Assembly (NCBI GenBank): GCA_036346205.1
Contig: JARFJB010000896.1
Location: forward strand, 1,644,001-1,708,000
Direction: 5' to 3'
Length of the DNA stretch: 64,000 nucleotides
Origin: Vesta saturnalis
Taxonomy: Eukaryota; Arthropoda; Insecta; Coleoptera; Lampyridae
Under the pieces are notes generated by a model. The model searched no databases. It saw nothing but the letters and a program-made list of their open reading frames with translations, and had not been told where the DNA came from. Position 1 is the first letter of the stretch. The number at the start of each line of letters is the position of its first letter. Positions 45,175-55,178 of this stretch are shown here, piece by piece. Made by a program: the position numbers and the translations under genes.

Positions 45175-45558
45175 TTATCTTGAAAATATATCGTCGTAAG
45201 TAGGCTTCTTCTTAGCAACAGCTCTCGGTAGAGACTGGTTATTATCGAACAGACGTACTCTTTTATAACCCGAACCCTCCATCATTTTATCGATTTTCTC
45301 GTCGGCTTTACGCTTAAGGTTTCTACCTGCCTCGTGAAATCTTTCTTGAAACGAATCCTTAATAGGTCGATCCTCTATGACGTCACCAAGAATATTAGCA
45401 CCCGTTCTAAGAACTTTTTTTCCAATAGCCTTTGCGCCAGACTTAAATAACGGTATTATACTTCTAAATATAACACCTAACCAGCTCCCTATTCCATGAC
45501 CACGTTGATATGGCGCACCTCTGTAGATAGAGCCGATACCGTCACCGGCCTGATTCAT
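45175..45558 (-). CDS. Polinton small basic virion-type protein
   Basis: An open frame of 127 residues, apparently undamaged, from ATG 45,558. It has a Gly-rich start (GDGIGSIYRGAPYQRGHGIG), an amphipathic and hydrophobic stretch WLGVIFRSIIPLFKSGAKAI, NILGDVIEDRP, then a very basic ERFHEAGRNLKRKADEK region. The same architecture is found in a conserved Polinton protein next to the capsid genes, compared with adenovirus minor core or membrane-active proteins. It lies between the minor and major capsid genes. The role in capsid assembly or DNA packaging is inference. Confidence 0.65.
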   Translation of the reverse strand: MNQAGDGIGSIYRGAPYQRGHGIGSWLGVIFRSIIPLFKSGAKAIGKKVLRTGANILGDVIEDRPIKDSFQERFHEAGRNLKRKADEKIDKMMEGSGYKRVRLFDNNQSLPRAVAKKKPTYDDIFSR

Positions 45559-45584
45559 CTAATATTGCTGATAAGGGCAAACCA

Positions 45585-46406
45585 TTATTGTACTTTCTTA
45601 AAGTGTAGCTTCAGACACGACGTTCCAAACTCAAATGGCATTGCTGCACCCGTATCTGTTTTTATATTAATCTCGATGTTTTCAAATTCCCGTGTCACCA
45701 TCGGTATGTAGTGTGCAGGCGAAAAAACCACATCTTTATGGCTCCCGTAAGCATAGTTTTCTTAAGTAATATTTATTATACGGATAAGCGGAGATAAAAC
45801 ATCACCCACAATTTGCGGTTCAACGATGTCGCAATAAACAAACATCTGAGTTGGTAATCCTATCCATATACTAGCGGGGTGAGGGGGTATTGGTTCCGTA
45901 GCTATGTTCTGATACGGACGATAACCCAATTGTAAGGCTAGACGTTGTGAGAATCCGAATAGCGAGAGCTGAGTTTTTAATTTCATAGTGACGCGCTTAG
46001 TTAGATTATGATATTCGATAGTTAGCAATTTACTTATTAGTACATGGTTATTTAGCTCGTTGGCAATTTCTTCTATGTTGGCATAATTTCCCGAAGCGAA
46101 ACATATCACGTACCAGCCATCTTCAATATAAATGATCCCCTCGTTGTTGCGTTGAAAATATTCTGCGGCCTTTTTTAATATCGTTTCTAACACGTTCTCG
46201 CCAGGTGGCTCTGTTCTATAAAAAATTAAATTGTCTGTTGCACTTACAGCGGCAAAAGAACATGGGTAGTGAATTTCCGATATCCCTACAACCCACGACT
46301 CCGTTAATCTTATTCGCTTTGGAAGTTGCGTAATAAAACTTGAAGTCATATTACCTGGAACATACGTCATAGAGCTATTACTCAATAAGGTGAGATAAAA
46401 CTCCAT
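45585..46406 (-). pseudogene. mCP: Polinton minor capsid protein (penton-like single jelly-roll)
   Basis: Starts MEFYLTLLSNSSM at 46,406, and SSFITQLPKRIRLTESWVVG and GISEIHYPCSF follow. This is the characteristic opening of the Polinton penton homologue. The jelly-roll continues to VYCDIVEPQIVGDVLSPLIR. A TAA at 45,762-45,764 stops the frame, yet the same frame continues beyond it with TREFENIEINIKTDTG to a natural stop at 45,585-45,587. The only visible lesion is therefore one nonsense codon. The integrase stop lies three bases upstream of the start (46,409), a compact arrangement. Confidence 0.88.
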
Positions 46407-46408
46407 TT

Positions 46409-47455
46409 TTATATATCTCTCAACTGCGAAGCTAACACCCAGCTATTAAATTTGTCACTGTATCCGCGCCACTTGACCAGGTATGGTTTATAGCGCCCAC
46501 GGACCTTCTCTGCTAGAATCTTATCAACTTTGAATAGAGTATCATTATCAACCATAACAACTTGCAATTCTTCTTCGTAAAAGGTACCCTTAACAGGATC
46601 GTTATTAAGATCGATTATTCGATGAACTGGTGGTCTTCTTTTTATCACCGCACTAATTGTAAAAACTTCCTCGCTCCAATTCGTTTCATATCCCTTCTCA
46701 AAGGTGTACTCAGTTCTGGCGATTCTGACATGCTCACCGACTTTACATTTAGGATGGCGTACTGGACATAAACCTTTCGCGTACAGGTTATTCCACACTT
46801 CCAAAATGTTTTTATCGTTTACAGCCGCGGAGGACATCTTTATACACGAATGAGGGCTATTGTTGTAAACAGTCACAAGCCTTTCGAGTACATCAATATA
46901 CCTGTAGGAATTTTTGTAAGTGAAATAACGCCACATCTTTGTTTTCAATATTTTATTAAATCTTTCAACTACAGATGCTTTTACATCAGGGTTATTTTAC
47001 ATAGAAATTGATATATTGTTTCTTGAAAAAGTGTTGTACACTGCTCGCCACAAACTCTTTGCCTTTATCCGTCTGTAGATTTGCCGGAGTATTGTCGCAA
47101 TCCTTAAAAATATCCGCGAATGCTTCAATTACAGATGAGGCTGTCTTCGTTTTAAGTGCTCTCGCCCATACCCTCTTACTAAATACATCAATTACCGTTA
47201 GTATGTAGTTGTGTCCACTATTGTGTTTACTTATAGTTCGCATATCACAAAGATCCGCTTGCCACAACTCGTAAAGGTTACTCACAATATATTTATTTCG
47301 TGGAAAATTTTTTCTGACTGGTTTATGTACCGTATAAGTTTCCTGTGCCTGCAGCCAATGTTTCACTTCACCATATCTACCATTTACAGCATTAGTTAAA
47401 GGTGTTGTACCAGCGAACCCTGCTAGGCGAGCGAGATCATACTATACAGCATCCA
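46409..47455 (-). pseudogene. INT: Polinton retroviral-type integrase with chromodomain
   Basis: The readings ARLAGFAG and KHWLQAQETYTVHKPVRKNF open the protein. The rve core has catalytic Asp in LWQADLCDM (about 47,255) and Asp in LQTDKGKEF (about 47,065). The expected Glu in VVERFN is at about 46,968. A one-base frameshift lies near 46,990, between the second Asp and the Glu. The C-terminal part (46,948-46,409) ends in a chromodomain, YLVKWRGYSDKFNSWV, as in Polinton integrases. The enzyme would insert the linear element and make the 6-bp duplication. Only the single frameshift prevents a full product. Confidence 0.9.
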
Positions 47456-47457
47456 TG

Positions 47458-48141
47458 TCATGGCCGCCACGAATCCCAATCTAGTGAATTTCCTTTTCTT
47501 CTTCTTTGAGAGATTCTTCTCGGTGTTTCCCACGTTTCACTATCAGCATCGTAATTCTCATCTATAATTGTTGTGAGGGCCCGTTCGACGCTGGGTGATA
47601 CAGAAACATCATGCCTTTGCGCATTTCCGATAAACTCTCGTGGTATATTTATCTCTTTAATGTACATCGCAAACTGACGCCAACCGCGCGGGTTTGTAGT
47701 TTTTAGTTTTCTTAACGTCTCGTGAACCATATCGATACTGTTGGAATGTGGTATGATTTCGCCTTTTATTGTGACAGTACCTCTTTTATTCCAAAAAACA
47801 TCGCTGCTCGTATTCAATATACGTAAGAAAGCCGCGCATTTTCTCTTATGTGAGTCTGGCAGACCTTTGCGTTGCGGTAAATCTCTAATATCATCAGCAA
47901 CAGCGTCACCGCTGATTGTTATGCTGGTGGGCTGACGTAACTGATTGGAAAAGTGTAGATACCTTTGAAGAACTTGGTTGTACTGCTGCCATTTGTCATG
48001 GTCGGTCATTTTGGTTTTTAAAACTTTACCCATATCGTTACCCAGCTGCGTTAAAATGTTGTTTTGTGTAACATCTGGTGCCTGTAAGCGCTGTATAAAG
48101 TTCATCGGTAGAATAATCAACTTCTTCACATTGTGATCCAT
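47458..48141 (-). CDS. Polinton-specific protein of unknown function, 227 residues
   Basis: An intact open frame from ATG 48,141 (MDHNVKKLIILPMNFIQRLQ) rich in charged residues. It has a likely helical first half (QYNQVLQRYLHF) and a conserved-looking centre GTVTIKGEIIPHSNSIDMVH. The C-terminus is very basic (RRISQRRRKGN). Collinear proteins are widespread in insect Mavericks, between the ATPase block and the integrase, but no function is established. It begins six bases after the preceding stop, which suggests shared transcription. Confidence 0.65.
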   Translation of the reverse strand: MDHNVKKLIILPMNFIQRLQAPDVTQNNILTQLGNDMGKVLKTKMTDHDKWQQYNQVLQRYLHFSNQLRQPTSITISGDAVADDIRDLPQRKGLPDSHKRKCAAFLRILNTSSDVFWNKRGTVTIKGEIIPHSNSIDMVHETLRKLKTTNPRGWRQFAMYIKEINIPREFIGNAQRHDVSVSPSVERALTTIIDENYDADSETWETPRRISQRRRKGNSLDWDSWRP

Positions 48142-48146
48142 GGTTA

Positions 48147-48473
48147 TTAAAACAGATTACCTAGGATTCCCCCGAGTAATGGTCCTAACAGGAGTGGTAG
48201 AAGTGCACCACCTTTCTGTACAAGAAACTGTTTAATCTTTTTTATAGATTCGCCCCTCTGTGCCCAGCGTCTTAAAGTGTGCTTATGTTGAGAGAGTCGC
48301 TGCTTTTGAACAGCTGACGGAGGTACACGACCTTTTAAAATGTTATGTGCGCACTCGCAAATACACTCTACCTGCTTACTATCCAAACATTTCAATAAAG
48401 CGCCACGTTGACTTTTACTTAATCTGGCTAATGCACGTAGGGTATCAGTGTTCTCGCTTATAACGTCAGCCAT
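48147..48473 (-). CDS. Polinton-specific small protein with hydrophobic C-terminus
   Basis: ATG 48,473 opens MADVISENTDTLRALARLSK. It is followed by CICECAHNILKGRVP, a basic helix (KQRLSQHKHTLRRWAQRG) and a hydrophobic tail GALLPLLLGPLLGGILGNLF. This architecture recurs in Polintons of many invertebrates next to the ATPase. The open frame extends upstream to 48,629, but that part carries the end of the ATPase (PQEYLLFDLKQ), so the internal ATG is preferred. The tail could insert in membrane or bind a capsid protein; the function is unknown. Confidence 0.6.
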   Translation of the reverse strand: MADVISENTDTLRALARLSKSQRGALLKCLDSKQVECICECAHNILKGRVPPSAVQKQRLSQHKHTLRRWAQRGESIKKIKQFLVQKGGALLPLLLGPLLGGILGNLF

Positions 48474-48489
48474 CGTATATGATGTAACC

Positions 48490-49125
48490 TTATAACTGTG
48501 AGACTTAAACTCTTTTTTCGCTATATATACCTGACAGATACTTTGAGGCCCGAATATGTTTGTTTTATAACGTGGCACATCCGGTGTATTCTGTTTTAAA
48601 TCGAACAATAAATATTCCTGCGGCTTCAAGTAGCATCTTGGTACGCTGCTTCTAAAAATTTTGAGTTGTCTGGCGAAATCTGTCTTGCTAAATTCTGTAT
48701 TTGAGCTCTGCTACGTGGGTTCTTAAACAAAACTATGTAATGTGCGTTGAGAGAAATATCCCGCAGTCCACGTCCTTGATGAAATATGTTCTGCGTTAAG
48801 AAAAACACACTTAGATTTCGATGATGATAACCCTTTGCAAAAATATCAACCACAGACCCATTAGTTTCGCGCATTAGATCGTCAATTATTATTAAGACAG
48901 GTTTTTCCCCGTCAAACTGTTCCATATCAGGTGAACCCTTTTGAAATTCCACAGACAGATGTTTGAATAAAGGCTGCCACTCACTGTAAAACCAGATAAT
49001 TTTTTAAAAGCTGTATCGCAGGCAGTTTCGATATTTTTTAGAAAATCCACGATAAAATACGATTTCCCACAACCCGACGGACCCGCAACTATCGCCGAAA
49101 AGGGGTGCTTAAACTGACCTTCCAT
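48490..49125 (-). pseudogene. ATP: Polinton FtsK/HerA-type packaging ATPase
   Basis: Walker A GPSGCGKSYF is near the start (residues 14-23). Walker B is PVLIIIDDLM at about 48,890, and the FFLTQN sensor is near 48,800, as expected for the A32-like DNA-packaging ATPase of Polintons. Two frameshifts occur. One is a base lost in an A-run near 49,010, just after AFKK. The other is near 48,630, after which the tail PQEYLLFDLKQNTPDVPRYK continues in the frame of the next gene. The role would be pumping DNA into capsids. It lies nearest the right terminus. Confidence 0.85.
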
Positions 49126-49270
49126 CTTGAATCGCTAAACGATACTAACAGATACTCTACCGGCAACCTCGTTTAAATAGACTAAATAACATCCTTTTCA
49201 ATCAGAATGCTAACCCTTATCGGGTCAAAATTACCTATAATTTCCAGAAATAGTTGTCCCCCTACCTTAG

Positions 49271-49727
49271 CCCTAAGACCAACTCCAGGTCCAAGACAAC
49301 CCAAAGACCAAGCCCAGGTCCAAGACCAGCTCCAAGCTCCAAGGCCAGCTCCAAGACTAACCCCAAGTCCAAGACCAGGTCCAGCCCCAAGACCTAGCCC
49401 GAGTCCAAGACCTAGCCCAAGACCAACCCCAAGTCCAAGACCAACCTCTACATCTGCTCCTCACGTGAGCAAGTACAAAAAATTGCTGTCAAAATAATCT
49501 AATTAGGGTTGAAAATTCCATCAAAGGTTGACCCTCGAAAAAAAACCATAAAAAATACGGGTGAAAAACGCGTCCTACACGTGAGCGAGTAAAAACAAAA
49601 ATAATTAGGGATGAAAAAGGCCCCGAAAAGAAACCATAAAAAATAAGGGTGGAAATATGGTCTCCTACGTGGGGCATCCTTGTGACGTCAAAATCCAAGA
49701 TGGCGGCCAAGGTGCCCCTCTTCTTTT
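49271..49727. repeat. Polinton terminal inverted repeat, right
   Basis: Pairs with 40,840-41,193 but is about 100 bp longer. Its inner CCAAGTCCAAGACCAACC minisatellite (49,271-49,460) holds more units. The 96-codon PRP-rich open frame at 49,207-49,497 is produced by this array. Confidence 0.9.
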
Positions 49728-49733
49728 ATTAAG

Positions 49734-49965
49734 GTAGCAGCTTAGATCGCCTGACTTGACACTTCTAGATTTTCAAATTTGGGCATTTTTGAAAGAACGT
49801 GTTTATGCAGCACGATCAAGTACTAGGGAGGAATTGGAAAATCGTGTGAGATTAGCTATTAATGAAATAACCCCACACCAGTTGAATAATTGTATTATAG
49901 AATTTGTTATAAGGATTAATTTATGTATAAATGCGGAGGGTCAACACATTGAACATTTGTTATAA
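49734..49965 (+). pseudogene. Mariner-type transposase, last catalytic part
   Basis: Directly after the Polinton target duplication the plus strand reads RSPDLTLLDFQIWAFLKERV, with the third catalytic acidic residue in SPD (49,753-49,755), then a normal C-terminus to a stop at 49,963-49,965. The spacing to the QQD residue upstream of the Polinton is about 37-38 codons once the insertion is disregarded, close to a DD37D signature. The stop codon lies just inside the right inverted repeat. Confidence 0.8.
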
Positions 49966-50206
49966 TAAAGTTTATGTAATTAAATTATAATTAAATGTTA
50001 GAAATATGGTTTAGTTTCAAACAATTTTGTAAGATACCTAGTACTTTATATTTGTAATTACGAAAAATAACTTGGGTGGTGTGAAATATTCCCTTGTAGC
50101 GTATTTTATTTACAGATTAAATCGTTGTTAATCGGTATCTCATTGTTTTAAGCCTTTCACTTATACGTACTATATTTCCACAGCCTACTTATAGTTTTAA
50201 TATTGG
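49956..50206. repeat. Mariner terminal inverted repeat, right, inner part
   Basis: Reverse complement of about 37,120-37,466, for example AATTAAATTATAATTAAATG and CTTTCACTTATACGTACTAT. The remainder of this repeat lies at 52,638-53,152 beyond the LTR-like insertion. Confidence 0.8.
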
Positions 50207-50210
50207 ATAG

Positions 50211-52637
50211 TGTTACGGTAAAAAATTTCACCAGGACAAGGTGACAGATAAACCTGGTTTTTGCACGGCTAGGTCAGCGTGCGGGTGAAGGTCTATCGGG
50301 AAAAGCAGTCTCGTCTCCGTAGGTTACGCTATCTACCAAAGTCGAAATCGGGAAAATGTCACAATAGGTTTCGGTAGGCGCCAGGATATTCCAAAAGAAC
50401 ACACCAGGGTGTTTTAAAACGCGAAATAAACGGCGGTACGTAGTGGTCCGAATACCCAACTTACCACACTTACCAGATCGTAACGCTCGTAGATCCAGGT
50501 TTCCGCAGCACTGCTTCACCTGAAAGGCTTCAAAATCTGCACCTAATCTGATCAACTTACCACCGTGCAGCAATAGTCAAATTCAATACTCAATACAAAT
50601 CTCTAAGGTTCCCACTGCGTTAAATTACTAATCTCCTTTAAACAAATCAAGATAACACATACTAAACTGACTTAAATTCGGTTACGACGCTTTTCGAAAC
50701 TGGTAAATTACGTTACGTTAACTTAATCTTGTATCAAAGCAAAAAAAAAACAAAAGAAAACTCCAAACTTCTCTCATTAGAACTCGGCGACGCTTCCTAT
50801 TTGAGCAATATATCAACACCCTTTGTTAAAGCTTAATATTAAAATAATTACTCCAAAATAGTAACTAAGATAAACATCTATTAACTCAAAATAAAACTAT
50901 TAAAATTTAAACAGCACGTCAATTTGGATAAAATGGTAATCGCCTATTCTTAACTTTTTTACCTCATTGAATTCTGGCCAGTAGCAAAATTATCTTAAGC
51001 TAAATTGTATTCAAAGTAATTCTATGAACTTCGTACGCAAATCTTACATAAAAAAATGAAAAATGAAGGTAAGATTTTATTTACCTCCATGCGTAAAATA
51101 TTAATGGTATCAAATAGCTTAAATAGCTTCTAAATAGACAAAGGAAACTGTCCGAGGACGTTAGCAAAATGATACAATAAATTCAAAAATAATTACTTCC
51201 AACAGGTTCCTTCGTTAACACACATTACATAAAATATTCCATATAAAACACAACCAAATTTTATTCTCAAAGGTCGCAAGACCAACAAACAGAATATAAA
51301 GTGAATTACCTAGGTCCCACAGGCAAATAGGAGATGATCCTTCCTCTACGAAAGCTTCGTGTAAGGCTCGAGCGGGCCCACGGTCTTCGATGTTACTCGT
51401 TGATGACGGCAATCCCGACTCGCATCAGGTCGCTACCACGTATTCAATTTGATCTTAAATTAATTTACAATAATGTCTCGTAACTTATTGAAGCAGAATT
51501 AACTAGTTCAGATCACTTTGATAATTTCTTTTAACTCAAAGTTGTTAAGGTTCGACAAACAAAAGAAAAACACTCAGAAAATCGTTTTACACAGTTTACA
51601 TTTAGTGAGTTTAATTACAAACAGAACAATCTTAAACAGTATGTGTGGTTCGATGTTCGTTCACTACGTTCACTTAATTCTTAGGAAAGGGGTTCTCTAA
51701 TTATATCTCGTTAATCACGAAATTCAATAGTCCTCAGGTTCGCACTACAAAAACACGAACCAAACATCTATCATAAACGCACTCGAAGATGCCGTTATTC
51801 TCCAATAAACTAAATTAATGAGCGAGCCCGGTTGAAATGTTCCTTCACAAAAATATCCCAAACTTGGTTATATTCGACTTATCTTGCAAGTCTTCAACGC
51901 TACTTAACTAAATTTCACTAGGAGCTCGCAAAATGATGAAACCCCAAATTCCGCTAATTCGAATGACTTTCCACACACACACACACGACTTCACGCGTCA
52001 AAAGCTTAGGACAGAGTCCTCTTCCTTTTAAAATCACTTTTTCGCCATATTAAAAAAACGTTCCCCACCATACAAATTCAATTACACAAACCAATCAACC
52101 ATTTTAATTTTAAAATTCCCACCCCCCTAAATATACGATGATATCTCGACTGAAGGCGAAGGAACTGCAACGTTCGTATTTCCCTTCGACACGACACAGA
52201 AATGTTATTGCAAAGGTACAACCAATCGCCCACCCATATTACTTATATGGATGAAAACCAACATTCCGACTCCAATTGTTCCTCTACACGAATGCGTCAG
52301 TACGGCACCAACGCGATAACAACACTTCTTTGTAATGAAACTATGTAACAAAATTTATCTTAATAAAACACCAAAAACTTCACTGACTTTTCTTAATGAA
52401 ATTACGTAACTACACAAAAAAATACGTAATTCCTATCTACAATGACTAAAGATAATGCACCATTGCACATTCCTAAAATTTCTTTACATACAGCGTGACC
52501 CATTCAAGCAAAACACTCATTACCTACAGTAAGCTCTTAAACTAAAAAAAAGAAAAGATTCGGAATCTAACTAAGTGAATAAAAATTACAAAAAAAATTA
52601 CCCAATACGTATACAGGGTGTTCAAAATACCCTGACA
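50211..52637. mobile_element. Solo-LTR candidate, 2.4 kb
   Basis: It begins TGTTACGGTA and ends ACCCTGACA, the TG...CA ends of an LTR. It is flanked by ATAG on both sides (50,207-50,210; 52,638-52,641), a duplication length expected for Gypsy or BEL elements. It splits the mariner right inverted repeat at a point where the left repeat is continuous. No gag or pol is present. At 2,427 bp it is long for a solo LTR, so a non-coding terminal-repeat derivative is an alternative. Confidence 0.6.
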
Positions 52638-53152
52638 ATAGACAATTTAGACAAACACGGTGAGTTTCTTACAATAAATCCTTACAACATATCCACAAAT
52701 GAAAAAATTAAAATTTATTTTTTCATAACATTGAAGAATAAGTAGTAATCTTCGAAATTATTTAAGAAAAAATATGGGCTTGTTTTATTAAGAAAAAAAC
52801 GAAAAAAGATTATCACATTTAAAATAACTTTAAAAACATAATAAATGATTGGTATGTTCATTTACAAGTCAATGACAATTCATTCTTACGTTTTCATGAT
52901 TACATTATTTTTTTTGTAAATTCGTTGATTTTTCATGGCCAACTTTTCGAAAATGCTAAAAGGGCCCATATACCGCCATTTTGAAATTAAATATGGACTT
53001 ATACATCGTTGTACCCTGAACGTCAAGATAAAACATAATAAGGAAAAAAATATACAGGGTGCTACTTGAAATAAGGAAATGAAGGACACTTCCGGTCGAA
53101 CCGGAAGTCATATTAAAACTTTGATTTAGTAAAAAATTCCACAGGTCTTTCT
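52638..53152. repeat. Mariner terminal inverted repeat, right, outer part
   Basis: Reverse complement of 36,575-37,110. Includes ACAATAAATCCTTACAACAT, the ACACTTCCGGTCGAACCGGAAGT palindrome region (53,088-53,110) and the terminal CCACAGGTCTTTCT. Confidence 0.85.
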
Positions 53153-53154
53153 TA

Positions 53155-54105
53155 TAATGCCATAACGTAATTTTGTTTTGAACAGTGCATAATATATTTG
53201 AAGTAGGGTTTTTACATCACAAAACTGCTTACATCTGGATATTTAATTTCTAAATTTAAAACAAAATAACAATAAAAAATTAAAACAAGTTAAAAGACAA
53301 GCAGTTAGAGATTTAAGTGAATTTTCCAAATTCATCTGATTGCGATCGTGGACGATTCAATAGAAACTTGAAGCATTGGAACTTCGAACTGAAATACGTA
53401 CGATAAATAGTATAGTTAACCATTTGAATCAAATTGTGTGCAAAAGATTAGTCTACCGCTTAAACGTAAACGCCGTTTATTAACATTTACATCAGCTTCG
53501 AGATTAAGTTGACCTCCTGCTAATCGTGGCGAAGTCACAACAAACAAATTTTGGTATTATTTTCTATGGTTATTATTGTTAACTCTCTAAACATTTCTTA
53601 AAACAACCTTTACACATAAAAAAGAAACTGTATTTTCACTTGCAAACCTTTTTGTTTGAATATAATACAAATGTCCTTTGCAAGTATGTGTTAAACGTCT
53701 AAATTTAGTTTAGAAATTCAGTTTTTGGCAACACAGGGTAATAAATAATTAACCTCAACATGGGTATTCTAACACTAACTTTTAAGATAAAACCTCTTTA
53801 TCTCATTAAATTTACAGAAGCGACCCACATACATAACTTATACGTTTGTTAAATTGGTAATATAGCAGATTAATTTATCGACACGTTAAAATAAAACCTC
53901 CTCTTCGTTTACATTGATATTGATACGGTACTTGAAAATTTAAGCATGTGTGAGAGTATCTTTAATATTTCATTCTAAATTTCCAATTTGATGCTATCTA
54001 TTAAAATATGCCATATACCATAAACTAAATTAATTGCTAATTTTACGTTAAATAATGTTGTCAGACTTTTTTCTACGTAAACGGAAATTCATCACATTCC
54101 TTATC
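53155..54105. other. Gene-free AT-rich interval
   Basis: Nothing recognisable between the mariner element and the next piggyBac. Confidence 0.5.
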
Positions 54106-54384
54106 TTAACACTAGAACGCCCAGAGGGGTCAAAATGACCCTTTTTCACTTTTAAGTCCTATCAACACTTCAAAGAACAGCTCAAGGAAGATTTCCTGTT
54201 ATGACTTTTATTAATTTTGAAGATACTTTCATTATTTGAAATATCTGCACGTTTACCACAATCCATTGTGAATTATATAAGGTTTTACCTTAAATTCCCA
54301 GAGTGGTCAAATTGACCCCTTTAAAGTAATATTGCTATTTTATTTTATTGTATGCTTGAAATTTATTTTATATACATTTTATAT

Positions 54385-54622
54385 TGAAGATATTTTAGTT
54401 TATGATACAACAATGAAGTTTTACTTAAATTATTGATGCCATATCAACAACAATGGACATAATAAGAGTTATTTTTATTCACTTCCAAAGCTATTTTCTT
54501 TTTTTCTGTGTGCTAGCTATTTTAGTTTATGATGCAACAATGAAGTTTTATTTAGATTATTGACATCATAATCAACAACAACGAGCATAGTAAGAGTTAT
54601 TTTGTCATTCACTTCCAAAACT
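54385..54622. repeat. 127-bp tandem duplication in piggyBac 5' region
   Basis: Two copies of ATTTTAGTTTATGAT(A/G)CAAC...GAAGTTTTA...CATAATAAGAGTTATTTT / CATAGTAAGAGTTATTTT, separated by none or few bases, upstream of the transposase start. Confidence 0.8.
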
Positions 54623-54659
54623 CAGTTTTATACATGCGATTGTGAGGCGAAGGTGGAAA

Positions 54660-54863
54660 TGTATCGGAACCGTTATTTATGTGAAGATTAGCTGCTTTCA
54701 GAGCTACGGAAAGTTCTCCATGATAATTCTGATAGAGGTGAACTTCTTACTGATGACTCGGATGATGAGTTTTTACCGCAAACAACTAGAGAAATAGTAG
54801 ATGTAACATCGAATAGTAGTGATACGGATTCCTCAAATGTTGAAAATGAAAATTCACAATCTA
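54660..54863 (+). pseudogene. piggyBac transposase exon 1 (acidic N-terminus)
   Basis: ATG 54,660 gives MYRNRYLCED, a TAG, then LLSELRKVLHDNSDRGELLT and a DDSDDEFLPQ-type acidic stretch ending ENENSQS. This is the standard piggyBac opening. The single TAG is a nonsense mutation. It ends at 54,863 before GTGAGTATT, a good 5' splice site. Joining there to 58,976 keeps the reading phase. Confidence 0.8.
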
Positions 54864-54866
54864 GTG

Positions 54867-54867
<1 letters not shown>

Positions 54868-54933
<66 letters not shown>

Positions 54934-54935
54934 TC
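54868..54935. repeat. (ATT)n microsatellite
   Basis: About 20 uninterrupted ATT/TTA triplets with one TTTTTA interruption. Confidence 0.97.
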
Positions 54936-55121
54936 CTATGACTGCCAACTTATTATAATAATAATTATCATAATTATAATTTATTGTATTAATTTTTATT
55001 ATAATCTTACATAATTAAAAATGTATAATTTCTTATAAATGGTGTAGTAGTGTATCGATATATAATGACCTTATCATAAATACTTTTCTATTATTTTGGC
55101 GTTATTTATTTATGTATTTAT

Positions 55122-55138
55122 GTACTCGCTTCGGCGGT

Positions 55139-55178
<40 letters not shown>

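Larger units (their letters stand above)
40840..49727 (-). mobile_element. Polinton/Maverick element, 8.9 kb, DNA polymerase absent
   Basis: The 6-bp target duplication ATTAAG (40,834-40,839 and 49,728-49,733) is typical for Polintons. Inverted repeats begin AGTAGAAGAGGGGCACCTT on the left and AAAAGAAGAGGGGCACCTT on the right (reverse complement). All genes are on the minus strand, in the order ATPase, two Polinton-specific proteins, integrase, minor capsid protein, small basic protein, major capsid protein, KELA-type protein and protease. The protein-primed polymerase B gene, normally over 3 kb, is not present, and the protease is cut in half next to the non-coding left flank. A deletion between protease and left terminus therefore removed it. 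The element sits inside the mariner transposase gene. Confidence 0.93.
36575..53152 (+). mobile_element. Mariner/Tc1-superfamily element carrying three nested insertions
   Basis: The termini AGAAAGGCCTGTGG (left) and AGAAAGACCTGTGG (right, reverse complement) are each flanked by the TA target duplication of the IS630-Tc1-mariner superfamily (36,573-36,574; 53,153-53,154). Long inverted repeats, 36,575-37,466 on the left and 49,956-50,206 plus 52,638-53,152 on the right, enclose a transposase with a DUF4817-like helix-turn-helix. Removing the piggyBac (38,125-40,362), the Polinton (40,840-49,727) and the LTR-like block (50,211-52,637) with one duplication each leaves about 3.0 kb. All three inserts have exact target duplications, so each is a simple insertion. 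Confidence 0.85.

Noticed and set aside
49207..49497. Plus-strand 96-residue proline-rich open frame
   Set aside because: It is generated by the CCAAGTCCAAGACC minisatellite of the Polinton terminal repeat; there are no independent coding signals.
55057..55100. Firm U6 promoter elements (PSE and TATA)
   Set aside because: Spacing is plausible but the sequences are too weak in AT-rich context to call.
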